Part shown: positions 1 through 5,668 of the stretch, one piece after another | Position numbering within the stretch: the first letter of the stretch is position 1 | Layout: each line of letters opens with the position of its first letter | Origin: Desulfobacteraceae bacterium | GTDB taxonomy: Bacteria > Desulfobacterota > Syntrophobacteria > BM002 | Length of the DNA: 6,979 nt | Assembly (NCBI GenBank): GCA_002899795.1 | Contig: PPDG01000637.1 | Coordinates: 1-6,979 of the forward strand | Reading direction: 5' to 3' | Program-made: the position numbers and the translations under genes | The notes under the pieces: model-generated | Database searches by the model: none | What the model was told of the DNA's origin: nothing | Seen by the model: only the letters and a program-made list of their open reading frames with translations

Positions 1-105
1 AGCCAAGAGACCGCCAAAGAGGAAAAAACTGACAAGCCCACCAAGACCGAATCCAGCACCGACAGTTCCTCTGATTCGAAAAAAGTTGACGCGGCTGCAG
101 GCTAG
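1..105 (+). CDS. C-terminal tail of an unidentified protein (5' truncated)
   Basis: Reading frame 1 is open from the first base to a TAG at 103-105 and encodes 34 residues, beginning SQETAKEEKTDK and ending KKVDAAAG. The segment is hydrophilic and low in complexity, rich in Lys, Glu, Thr, Ser and Asp, as expected of a disordered C-terminal tail and not of a folded domain. No motif identifies the protein; tails of this kind occur on SecG and on several periplasmic or secretion-related proteins, but nothing here decides between them. The coding interpretation rests on the open frame, the biased composition, and the strong terminator that follows 65 bases later in the same direction. The rest of the gene lies to the left of the window. 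Confidence 0.6.
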   Translation, partial: SQETAKEEKTDKPTKTESSTDSSSDSKKVDAAAG

Positions 106-169
106 TTGCCGTGATGCATGATTAAGATCCAAGAGACAATACATAGTACTTCTTATGAGGCTAAACAGT

Positions 170-194
170 AAGGCGGGGTTAAACCCCGCCTTTT
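170..194 (+). terminator. Rho-independent terminator
   Basis: A 9-bp stem AAGGCGGGG (170-178) pairs with CCCCGCCTT (184-192) around the loop TTAAA and runs into TTTTGTATTT. The GC-rich stem and T-rich 3' side make this a strong terminator for the plus-strand gene ending at 105. On the minus strand the T-tract is much poorer, so it is at best a weak terminator for the methyltransferase gene converging on it. Confidence 0.88.
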
Positions 195-214
195 GTATTT
201 AATCCCTGAATTCC

Positions 215-763
215 TCAACCCCCTTTGCCTGCCGGCAGATATTCCCACGTTTGCTCCGTGAACAAATGCCGGGGAAACTGGGAAATAAGTCGGCCGGGTA
301 GGGAGAGAGCGCAGCCAATGATTGTGGTCTCAGCGGCGACGATTACATAACCAGGGCTGGTACCGAATTCACCTTTGATTTCTTTCTTTTCCACCAATTC
401 TCTCAGCTGCTCCAGTGCCAAACTGACGATATTCTTGTTGGCGTGAGGGCCAAAAAGTTGAAGGGCAGCAGTAGTTGGCTTGAGTTGTGTCTTCTTCTGG
501 CGAAGCAGTGGCAAACCAACAGATTTCACCGGCAGTGAAGCCAGATTCATTAATCGATCATCCTTACTCAACAACCAGACAGTAGAACCTCTTCTCAGAA
601 GGTGATGGTTAGCAAAGACCGACTCTGGAATACCGAAGCGGGTTTGTAAGAAGCCCAACAAATGACTTCTTTCAGCTCCCTCTAACCACTCTGGCCAGGA
701 AGAATCCCACTGTATCGAGTTGGTGGGGGTAGATGCGCCAACACTGTTTGATGGAGGGCTCAT
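215..763 (-). CDS. C-terminal RNA-binding (RsmF-type, PUA-like) part of a frameshifted rRNA m5C methyltransferase
   Basis: The minus-strand open frame of 182 codons is credible only from about residue 29 on. From there it reads AERSHLLGFLQTRFGIPESVF, then RRGSTVWLLSKDD, a variable linker, and a glycine-rich end with SPGYVIVAAETTIIGCALSL. In RsmF-like NOL1/NOP2/Sun proteins this region follows the methyltransferase domain in the same polypeptide and carries a PUA-like RNA-binding fold. The first ~28 residues (rich in Ser, Pro and Thr) are the other frame of the methyltransferase gene and look like a shadow. The likely true history is one gene of about 457 codons in which an extra base in a GGG run (minus strand; CCC at 678-680) throws the frame. 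Removing one G gives a continuous ARVVRGAERSHLLGF. The in-frame ATG at 763 could in principle restart translation, but no strong ribosome binding site is evident. It is the last piece of the minus-strand cluster and ends 21 bases before the terminator hairpin. Confidence 0.75.
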   Translation of the reverse strand: MSPPSNSVGASTPTNSIQWDSSWPEWLEGAERSHLLGFLQTRFGIPESVFANHHLLRRGSTVWLLSKDDRLMNLASLPVKSVGLPLLRQKKTQLKPTTAALQLFGPHANKNIVSLALEQLRELVEKKEIKGEFGTSPGYVIVAAETTIIGCALSLPGRLISQFPRHLFTEQTWEYLPAGKGG

Positions 764-1625
764 AGGCCTTTTCCTTCCAGCGGTTCAGTCCGGGGTTGTG
801 GGGCAGGTCCAGAGCAACGGGCTGGATGATTGCCTCCCTGTTTTCCAAAAGAAACTGGACCACGCTTTCATTTTCCTCTGGATTATAGGTGCAGGTGGAA
901 TAAACAAGAGTGCCACCAGGATTGAGCAAATCAAACGCTCTCAGGATAAGATCACGCTGCAGTCTGAGTAGCTTTTCACCAGCCGGGAGAGGTGGCCTGA
1001 TCGTTCCTTGGGCGCCAGCGCGCAAGGTGCCCTCGGCTGAACACGGCACATCCACTAAAATCCGGTCAAAGGTAAATCGTTTGGGCAGGTGTTGGCCTGG
1101 ATAGCGAACAAGGATGGTATTAGTGACGCCCAACCGTTTCAGATTGGCTCGGAGGGGAATAAGGCGGTTGGGCCTATTGTCGTTAGCGACAATTGTTCCC
1201 GTATTTTCCATCAGCTGAGCGAGCAAACTCGTCTTGCTCCCCGGGGCGGCACACATATCCAGCACCACATCTCCCGGCTGGGGACCGAGGGCAAGAGCAG
1301 CCAACACCGACGAGAGTGCTTGAGAGTGAAGGTGGCCCAGGGAAAACTCCAGAAGGTGACCAGGCTGGCTCAGGTTTTGGGCGCGGAAAACCATGGGCAG
1401 GGGTTTTTCTTGCACGAGAAAGATCCCGCGGTGCTCAAGTCGCACGCGGGTTTCGGTCACACTGGCCTTCAAGGTATTGATGCGCAAGTGCAAAGGGAGA
1501 GGATCGGCTAGCTTGCCGCAGAAGGCAGCGAAATCCGGGATCATCGCAGAGTATGAACTAAAGTAGTCTTCAGGAGTCAGGTTGATCATGGGGATTTCTG
1601 AACAGAAGATCGCTCTACGGTTCAC
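672..1625 (-). CDS. RsmB/RsmF-family SAM-dependent rRNA (cytosine-5) methyltransferase, catalytic part
   Basis: This is a class I methyltransferase of the NOL1/NOP2/Sun family, which methylates C5 of cytosine in ribosomal RNA using S-adenosylmethionine in the cytoplasm. Numbering from the GTG start, it shows motif I DMCAAPGSKT (123-132), an acidic motif II at VANDNRPNR (146-154), motif IV VDVPCSAEGT with Cys195, and motif VI VYSTCTYNPEEN with the catalytic Cys245. Both family cysteines are present, so the catalytic half is intact. The N-terminal segment MINLTPEDYFSSY...LPLHLRINTLKAS is the usual substrate-binding leader. That makes ATG 1587-1589 the best protein start, although GTG at 1623-1625 overlaps the upstream gene by 11 nt and has an AGAAG upstream. 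The frame ends ARVVRGS-stop, just where homologues continue into the C-terminal RNA-binding domain, which is found here in the +1 frame. Either the gene is broken or one base is miscalled. RsmB or RsmF cannot be separated by eye. Confidence 0.9.
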   Translation of the reverse strand: MNRRAIFCSEIPMINLTPEDYFSSYSAMIPDFAAFCGKLADPLPLHLRINTLKASVTETRVRLEHRGIFLVQEKPLPMVFRAQNLSQPGHLLEFSLGHLHSQALSSVLAALALGPQPGDVVLDMCAAPGSKTSLLAQLMENTGTIVANDNRPNRLIPLRANLKRLGVTNTILVRYPGQHLPKRFTFDRILVDVPCSAEGTLRAGAQGTIRPPLPAGEKLLRLQRDLILRAFDLLNPGGTLVYSTCTYNPEENESVVQFLLENREAIIQPVALDLPHNPGLNRWKEKAYEPSIKQCWRIYPHQLDTVGFFLARVVRGS

Positions 1626-1908
1626 CGTGATCTTCTAGTTGAGAAGAGTCAGGAGTCAGCCGAGGACCATCCACAGCGGCTGGCGAAGGACCCTGGCGCA
1701 GACGACCGATCATCCGTAGAACTACCCCGAGCAAGATGACGGCGCTGATCAAGATGATGAAGTTGGAGGAAAAGAAGGTGAGGATAAACTGATACGGGTG
1801 CTTAAGGTCGTAGGCAGCCCGGCACAAAGAGATACCCACAAAAAGAAAAAAGATGGACAGTATCGCGCTGGCAGCGGCTACGGTCCACCAGACCAGCGTC
1901 CTTACCAT
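1615..1908 (-). CDS. Small two-helix inner-membrane protein of unknown function
   Basis: This 97-residue protein is not recognised as a named family. It has a hydrophobic segment at about residues 7-29 (WWTVAAASAILSIFFLFVG) and a second at about 41-65 (FSSNFIILISAVILLGVVL), joined by a short polar turn. RMIGRLRQ follows helix 2, so the positive-inside rule places both termini in the cytoplasm. The last 25 residues are Pro/Asp/Glu-rich and probably disordered. Its ATG lies inside the end of the upstream kinase gene (overlap ATGGTAA, 1902-1908), which implies translational coupling. Its end overlaps or nearly abuts the methyltransferase gene. A role as membrane partner of the soluble kinase is possible from position alone, with no direct sequence support. 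Confidence 0.75.
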   Translation of the reverse strand: MVRTLVWWTVAAASAILSIFFLFVGISLCRAAYDLKHPYQFILTFFSSNFIILISAVILLGVVLRMIGRLRQGPSPAAVDGPRLTPDSSQLEDHGEP

Positions 1909-3320
1909 ATGATTCTCCCGGTTGCCTCTCGGTCATCAGCAACAGCGGTTTGGTCCTGTCGTTGCGGCAGAATAAAGTAAAAATTGTTTCCGTACTTCTG
2001 AGGCTCCACTCCCACTTCACCCCCATGGATCTCAATTATGTGCTTGACAAAGTGCAAGCCGTGGCCCGTGCCTATTTTGAATTCGCTCGCGGGGCTTCTA
2101 TAGCCCTCATCATAAAGGCGATCACCTTCATCAACTTCTATTGGTGTGCCGGTGGTGAAGACAGTAAATTTTACTCCATTTACACCCTGGTCAAAATGGT
2201 CTTTCAAACGTTTCTTGCCATAAGAAACAAACTTGACCCGATAGCCGTACTCGTCTTGGATCTCCTCGGTATACTTAACGGCATTGGAGAAGAAATTGTC
2301 ATAAACTTGGGCTAAAAGCCCCTTATCAACACCCAGTTCCAGCAGTTCGTCGGGAACTTCATCCAACCTGTTATCCACCTTGATATCTTTTTGTTTGAAC
2401 TGCGGTAAATAGCGAGCCAGGGTGGGTTCGATGATTTCCGTGCGAAAGTTGCACCGTTGTTTGCGCAGTACATAGGTACCATGCTTAAAGTGGTCACGGC
2501 GAAGCAAGGTTTCCAGGTACAGGCTGGTACGTTCGTAATGCCTCTCCATCTCTTTTCTTGATTCATCCTGAGCCTCGAGGTTGTTCCCAAGTGCATGGTA
2601 GATTTCCCGCAGCTTTTGGCAGGTCCGATCATCAATCTCTGGACAAAACGATACCAGTTCTCGAACCTTTTCCTGGATCGCGGCCTCCTCCTTGATACTC
2701 TTCTTGAGTTTTTTTAAGAACAACCGATAGTAGAGATTAGGAGAGATTACATTGTGATCAATGTCTGCAACCAGTTGGTTAATGAACTTAATATGGTTTA
2801 GATTCTGATGGATGAGTTGTTTTTGATGGAGATTGTAGCCGATGCGATTGGTGAATTTCTCGAGAAAAAAACGTTGTTGCTCGCTTATTTTTTCAGCAGA
2901 AAATATTTCAAACATACCGAGGATTTCTTTGAGATGCTGAAATGGCAGAAGTTCGCCCACCGCTCTGTTGCCTCGAATGGGGATGACATATGAACTGTCT
3001 GTAAAGTAGGGGTCTTCCTGGACCACGACCTCTGGATTACCGGCGGAGAAATCCTTCTCGAGGCCGTTGGTGCTGGAACACATGAGACTAAGGGTTTTGC
3101 CGTCTTGATCCAGCAGGTAGAGGCGAGTGTCGAGAGCGAAGAATTCTTTGGGTACAAGGGCGCAGACGAGATAGAGATTGTCCAAGGTGGTATATTCTTG
3201 AGCCAGGTCAAAAAAGGAGGCAAAGGCCTCTTCCTGAAGGCGCTCGAAGTTGTAAAGAGTATAGCTTTCTTGCTTTTCTCGTATTCTGGCGCGCACACTT
3301 TCCATTTTACTGCTGTGCAT
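1902..3320 (-). CDS. Soluble sensor histidine kinase with GAF-like input domain
   Basis: The protein has 472 residues with no membrane segment or signal peptide, so it is cytoplasmic. Residues ~25-165 look like a GAF-type sensor domain (LYLLDQDGKTLSL, then YVIPIRGNRAVGELLPF). A helical DHp-like region follows, with a candidate phospho-acceptor His189 in DIDHNVISPN, which departs from the usual H-E/D-x-R-x-P. A second helical stretch (~206-270) contains a charged coiled-coil-like segment. The C-terminal ATP-binding domain is complete: N box VYDNFFSNAVKYTEE (339-353, Asn346), a G1-like TTGTPIEVDEG, F box RLYDEGYRSP, and G2 box GTGHGLHFVKHIIEIHGG (417-434). The ATG is preceded by AGAGGGGG four bases upstream. 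It heads a cluster with the small membrane protein and the methyltransferase. No response regulator is in the window, so its partner and signal are unknown. A promoter candidate lies at 3625-3653, with a 186-bp palindrome in the leader. Confidence 0.87.
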   Translation of the reverse strand: MHSSKMESVRARIREKQESYTLYNFERLQEEAFASFFDLAQEYTTLDNLYLVCALVPKEFFALDTRLYLLDQDGKTLSLMCSSTNGLEKDFSAGNPEVVVQEDPYFTDSSYVIPIRGNRAVGELLPFQHLKEILGMFEIFSAEKISEQQRFFLEKFTNRIGYNLHQKQLIHQNLNHIKFINQLVADIDHNVISPNLYYRLFLKKLKKSIKEEAAIQEKVRELVSFCPEIDDRTCQKLREIYHALGNNLEAQDESRKEMERHYERTSLYLETLLRRDHFKHGTYVLRKQRCNFRTEIIEPTLARYLPQFKQKDIKVDNRLDEVPDELLELGVDKGLLAQVYDNFFSNAVKYTEEIQDEYGYRVKFVSYGKKRLKDHFDQGVNGVKFTVFTTGTPIEVDEGDRLYDEGYRSPASEFKIGTGHGLHFVKHIIEIHGGEVGVEPQKYGNNFYFILPQRQDQTAVADDREATGRIIW

Positions 3321-3342
3321 TTGACCCCCTCTGTTTTGACCT

Positions 3343-3528
3343 CTAGCCCGGATATTTCATGAATCACTTGCTGCGACCACGGATATGGCCGTCCTTCCTG
3401 GCGTCCTCGGGTGTCGGTCCCTGCGACGTACCGTCCAGGTACGCCTCGGAACCAACACCCTGCGGTTGCCCGGTGGCACGCCCATCTTCGTGGTCTCGCG
3501 ACAGCAATGCATGAAATATCCGGGCTAG
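3343..3528. repeat. 186-bp palindromic (MITE/REP-like) element with 19-bp perfect inverted ends
   Basis: CTAGCCCGGATATTTCATG at 3343-3361 recurs exactly as its reverse complement at 3510-3528. The palindrome continues inward imperfectly: GACCACGGATATGG pairs with CCATCTTCGTGGTC, and GGGTGTCGGTCCC with GGAACCAACACCC. It closes at GTACC-GTCCA-GGTAC (3428-3442), almost exactly the midpoint. The whole unit would fold into one long hairpin in DNA or RNA. The CTAG at each end could be a 4-bp target duplication, as in IS5-type insertion, or part of the repeat; this cannot be decided from one copy. There is no open frame worth calling inside. It lies 22 bases upstream of the kinase start codon, and only the kinase ribosome binding site separates them. 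Confidence 0.85.
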
Positions 3529-3556
3529 GGCAAGAACCTGGGTTCTTGGTCTTGCC
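3529..3556. repeat. Short inverted repeat abutting the palindromic element
   Basis: CAAGAAC (3531-3537) pairs with GTTCTTG (3542-3548) around CTGG. An alternative outer stem GGCAAGA (3529-3535) pairs with TCTTGCC (3550-3556). The two stems share bases and are mutually exclusive. No T-tract follows on either strand, so it is not a convincing terminator. It directly touches the right end of the 186-bp element and lies in the predicted kinase leader. Confidence 0.5.
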
Positions 3557-3624
3557 TCAATTCAGGTACTTACGTTAGTGCTCCAATCACACAATCGGAG
3601 AAAATATCCTATTGAGATCTCTCA

Positions 3625-3653
3625 TTTATAAAGTTCCGAAGGGAGGAATTCAA
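3625..3653 (-). promoter_or_regulatory. Candidate sigma70-type promoter for the 472-aa kinase cluster
   Basis: On the minus strand TTGAAT (3648-3653) is separated by exactly 17 bases from TATAAA (3625-3630), matching 4/6 and 5/6 of the consensus. Transcription would start near 3618, giving a leader of about 300 nt. The leader would include the 28-nt inverted repeat and the complete 186-bp palindrome before the ribosome binding site. The remaining bases between 3557 and 3710 hold no gene and no convincing terminator for the kinase gene ending at 3711. Confidence 0.45.
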
Positions 3654-3710
3654 GCTTAAAAGTCGCTGAGTGCTTTGCTGGGGATGCTTGTCTGTAGGGA
3701 TGGGGGGTTG

Positions 3711-4844
3711 CTATTTTTGTTGGCTCGAGAGAGGTAAAGGTAGTGTTATTACGAGGCTGGCGCGCTGGTCGTTGCCGTTCCTGATGACCACGTTACCACC
3801 ATGTTGACTAATAATTTGCTGAGAAAGAGGGATGCCGATTCCACCGTCAAAGGCGGGCTCACGGTAAAAAGGGAAAAACATCTGACATGCATCGAGAGGT
3901 CCGTGATTGAGATGTATGCCATCAATTTCGATAATCACATACCTATGATTGGGGGCAGAGGTGATGGTGAGCTCACCACCGCCTTCCATACCTCGTATGG
4001 TGGTTTTTATGATGGAACGGAGGCCCTCTTCAACCAGGTGTCGATCCAATTCTAACTCAGGTATCTTGTTGCTCAGTCTCGTGATGACCTGAATTCCCAT
4101 ATGATGGAATTCGTGGTTTAGTTGGTTGAGAACCTTGGTAAGGATTGCATTGATATCGGCGGGAGCTGGGTGCAATCTTATGCGCTTGAACCCATCCAAA
4201 ACTCGATTGACAGTCTCTTCCAGCCTGGATACCTCCTTCAAGATAATCTCCAGGTGGGCGCGACCTGGATCATCCGAAGTCATTCGTCGGTCGAGCAAGC
4301 GGGCAAAACCGCCAATGGAGGTCAAGGGGTTCCGAATCTCGTGGGCGACGCCCAGAGACATGTCGTTTAGGACCTTTATTCTTTCTGTGAGTATCAACTG
4401 ATCTTCCAAGTGTTTTCTGGCAGTGATGTCAAAGATGAAGCCGTCGATACATTGAATCCTGTTGTTGTGGCTAATTGGGATGGTGTGGTTAATGATATGA
4501 CGCACCGTCTGATCACGGTGGATAATTCGGTATTCCAGGGTAAGACCTTTGCCCTCTTCCAAGTAGAGTTCTCTGCTGTGGCGAACTCGTTGCCGATCTT
4601 CGGGATGGATATGGTTGTCCCAGAAAAGATTGTCTTTCTGGACTTCCTCGTCACTGTAGCCAAAGACCTTCAGGCAATAAGGGCTGATGTAAAGGGTGCG
4701 CAGTTGGTTGTCCAGGCTATAGGCCACCACGGGCGCGTTTTCGAATAACCGCTGGTATCGTTGTTGGCAGTCTTCCGCCTCTAAGGTTGGCTCCGGATCG
4801 GTTCGGCCATTGAAATTGATACTTGGGTGCAGAGGAGATCCCAT
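3711..4844 (-). CDS. PAS-domain sensor histidine kinase with a degenerate ATP-binding domain
   Basis: The protein has 377 residues and no membrane segment. Residues ~26-140 form a PAS domain of the PAS_3/PAC kind (YQRLFENAPVVAYSLD, ISPYCLKVFGYSDEEV, IHPEDRQRV, ending GFIFDITARKHLE). HisKA follows, with a textbook H box VAHEIRNPLTSIGGF and phospho-acceptor His168. The catalytic domain is atypical. Where NtrB-like kinases have N-L-x-x-N-A, this protein has SIIKTT (277-282), so both conserved Asn are lost. The G1 box reads EIDGIHLNHG and lacks DxGxGI. The F box is MFFPFYREP. The G2 box is GGIGIPL in place of GTGLGL. The fold is probably kept (HGGNVVI and LVITLPLP strands), but ATP binding is doubtful. 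The ATG is the only reasonable start and has only a weak GGA upstream. No regulator is adjacent. It could act as a phosphatase or as a heterodimer partner; this is inference. Confidence 0.87.
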   Translation of the reverse strand: MGSPLHPSINFNGRTDPEPTLEAEDCQQRYQRLFENAPVVAYSLDNQLRTLYISPYCLKVFGYSDEEVQKDNLFWDNHIHPEDRQRVRHSRELYLEEGKGLTLEYRIIHRDQTVRHIINHTIPISHNNRIQCIDGFIFDITARKHLEDQLILTERIKVLNDMSLGVAHEIRNPLTSIGGFARLLDRRMTSDDPGRAHLEIILKEVSRLEETVNRVLDGFKRIRLHPAPADINAILTKVLNQLNHEFHHMGIQVITRLSNKIPELELDRHLVEEGLRSIIKTTIRGMEGGGELTITSAPNHRYVIIEIDGIHLNHGPLDACQMFFPFYREPAFDGGIGIPLSQQIISQHGGNVVIRNGNDQRASLVITLPLPLSSQQK

Positions 4845-4915
4845 GAGGTTTTTTCCGGAATCAGATCTGTTGACTTAGGTATATATCCGATAATATTGGT
4901 TGGTTCTAGCGGCGA

Positions 4916-4944
4916 AGTGTAAAATATTTTTTCGCGATTCACAA
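4916..4944 (-). promoter_or_regulatory. Weak promoter candidate for the PAS kinase
   Basis: Minus-strand TTGTGA (4939-4944) and TACACT (4916-4921) are 17 bases apart, each 4/6 to consensus, in a very AT-rich stretch (4845-4997) just upstream of the PAS kinase. The leader would be about 65 nt. The match is modest, and other AT-rich hexamers nearby could serve instead. Confidence 0.3.
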
Positions 4945-5085
4945 GAGAAAAATGAAAAAAAGGTTGAAATAACCGAATTTTATTATCAACAGAATAATTA
5001 ACAGGTTTTGAACATTGGTTCGTGGTCCTTTGTCCCTGACTCGTCCTCCAGTGTCAGTTGGAGATCAGATTTCATATTCTGAGAG

Positions 5086-5565
5086 ACAAATTGAACAGGA
5101 CTTTCCCCAAAAATGTTATGAGCGACACAGGCCAAAGGGGAAGGCTCGTCCACAACGAGCAATTCGCGCCATTTTATGGCAGTGTAGCTTTTGAAGATGC
5201 ACCAAATCTTCATGCTGGCTCTAGCCAAGCTGAGATGCGTAAAGAGATGAGGCTCAGATGCTCGTTGTTTCGCAGCCTCCCCCATTGGCCTTCCTGGTGT
5301 TTCTTCTGAGTGACTGGTGGGAGGCCTGTGCCACTTCCGCAGCTGTGGGTGGGGGAGCCCCTGGCCCCGTTCCAAAGGAACGGGGAACAGGGAGGGGGCG
5401 CCTTCCCCCACACGCAGCTGCGCTTGAAGTGACCAGGACGGAGCCTTGGAACGACAGAAGAAACACCAGGAAGACATCTTCATTTCCACATGAGACCTCA
5501 GCTCGGCAATAGCTTCAATGTATAAGCAGCAACCATCCATTCTTGGGGAAACTCCTGACAAATTG
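5086..5565. mobile_element. Putative non-autonomous transposable element with 8-bp flanking direct repeat
   Basis: The direct repeat ACAAATTG occurs at 5086-5093 and again at 5558-5565. Just inside lie inverted ends: CAGGACTTTCCCCAAAAATG (5096-5115) matches the reverse complement of 5538-5557 at 18 of 20 bases. Further inside, GCTGAG/CTCAGCT-type matches continue the inverted symmetry, and a 184-bp hairpin occupies 5290-5473. The element proper would be about 462-464 bp. An 8-bp duplication plus ~20-bp inverted ends is the pattern left by several IS families; I cannot name one. No transposase frame is present: the 187-codon minus-strand open frame over it lacks any recognisable motif. This element accounts for most of the gene-free stretch 4845-5668; the left part (4845-4997) is AT-rich promoter-like DNA. 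Confidence 0.55.
5290..5473. repeat. 184-bp imperfect palindrome (long hairpin)
   Basis: CTTCCTGGTGTTTCTTCTG (5290-5308) is exactly the reverse complement of 5455-5473. Inside, ACTTCCGCAGCTG with GTGGGGGA on the left mirrors TCCCCCAC and CAGCTGCGCTTGAAGT on the right. The apex is CCCCGTTCC-AAA-GGAACGGGG (5365-5385), a perfect 9-bp stem. Arm lengths differ by roughly a dozen bases, so bulges are expected. No T-tract follows, which argues against a simple terminator. The sequence is unrelated by eye to the 186-bp palindrome at 3343-3528, although the sizes are alike. Confidence 0.8.
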
Positions 5566-5583
5566 GACCATTTTTCCTGAGAT

Positions 5584-5628
5584 TTGATATGATACGCTTA
5601 GTGTCACCTATGATCTCGGTGATCTCTG
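5584..5628 (+). promoter_or_regulatory. Candidate promoter and operator-like repeats before the flavin oxidoreductase gene
   Basis: TTGATA (5584-5589) and TATGAT (5609-5614) each match 5/6 of the sigma70 consensus, but with a long 19-bp spacer. Overlapping the -10 are an inverted pair TCACC (5604-5608)/GGTGA (5618-5622) and a direct pair TGATCTC at 5611 and 5620. Such repeats could bind a regulator, but none is encoded nearby. An alternative -10, TAAAAT (5633-5638), lacks a good -35. Confidence 0.33.
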
Positions 5629-5656
5629 CGGTTAAAATACCACGTCATTATTCCAG

Positions 5657-5664
5657 AGGAGGTG
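5657..5664 (+). promoter_or_regulatory. Strong ribosome binding site
   Basis: AGGAGGTG ends four bases before the ATG at 5669, with six bases between AGGAGG and the start codon. It is near-perfectly complementary to the 16S 3' end, fixes the start of the oxidoreductase, and predicts efficient translation. Confidence 0.85.
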
Positions 5665-5668
5665 TACC

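Noticed and set aside
672..690. Programmed +1 ribosomal frameshift site
   Set aside because: The codon before TGA is AGC; slipping to GCT would leave the tRNA badly mismatched, and no stimulatory Shine-Dalgarno-like element or pseudoknot is evident. A simple indel is more economical.
1089..1511. 140-codon plus-strand open frame
   Set aside because: It lies wholly antisense to the conserved methyltransferase motifs and has no recognisable content; it is a shadow frame.
3343..3528. CRISPR or tRNA-like structure
   Set aside because: There are no regularly spaced direct repeats and no cloverleaf; the symmetry is a single long inverted repeat.
3529..3556. Terminator of the PAS kinase gene
   Set aside because: The hairpin lies over 150 bases past the stop codon and no T-tract follows it in the minus direction.
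5085..5190. Possible remnant of a REP-associated transposase start (minus-strand MARIARC...)
   Set aside because: Only the first six residues resemble the family N-terminus; the next residues do not match and the frame stops after 18 codons. It is probably chance.
4998..5561. 187-codon minus-strand open frame over the gene-free region
   Set aside because: It runs through the palindromic element, has no recognisable domain, and is rich in Pro/Arg/Ser from the GC-rich repeat. Overlapping frames on both strands there are similarly open, which is typical of GC-rich palindromic DNA.
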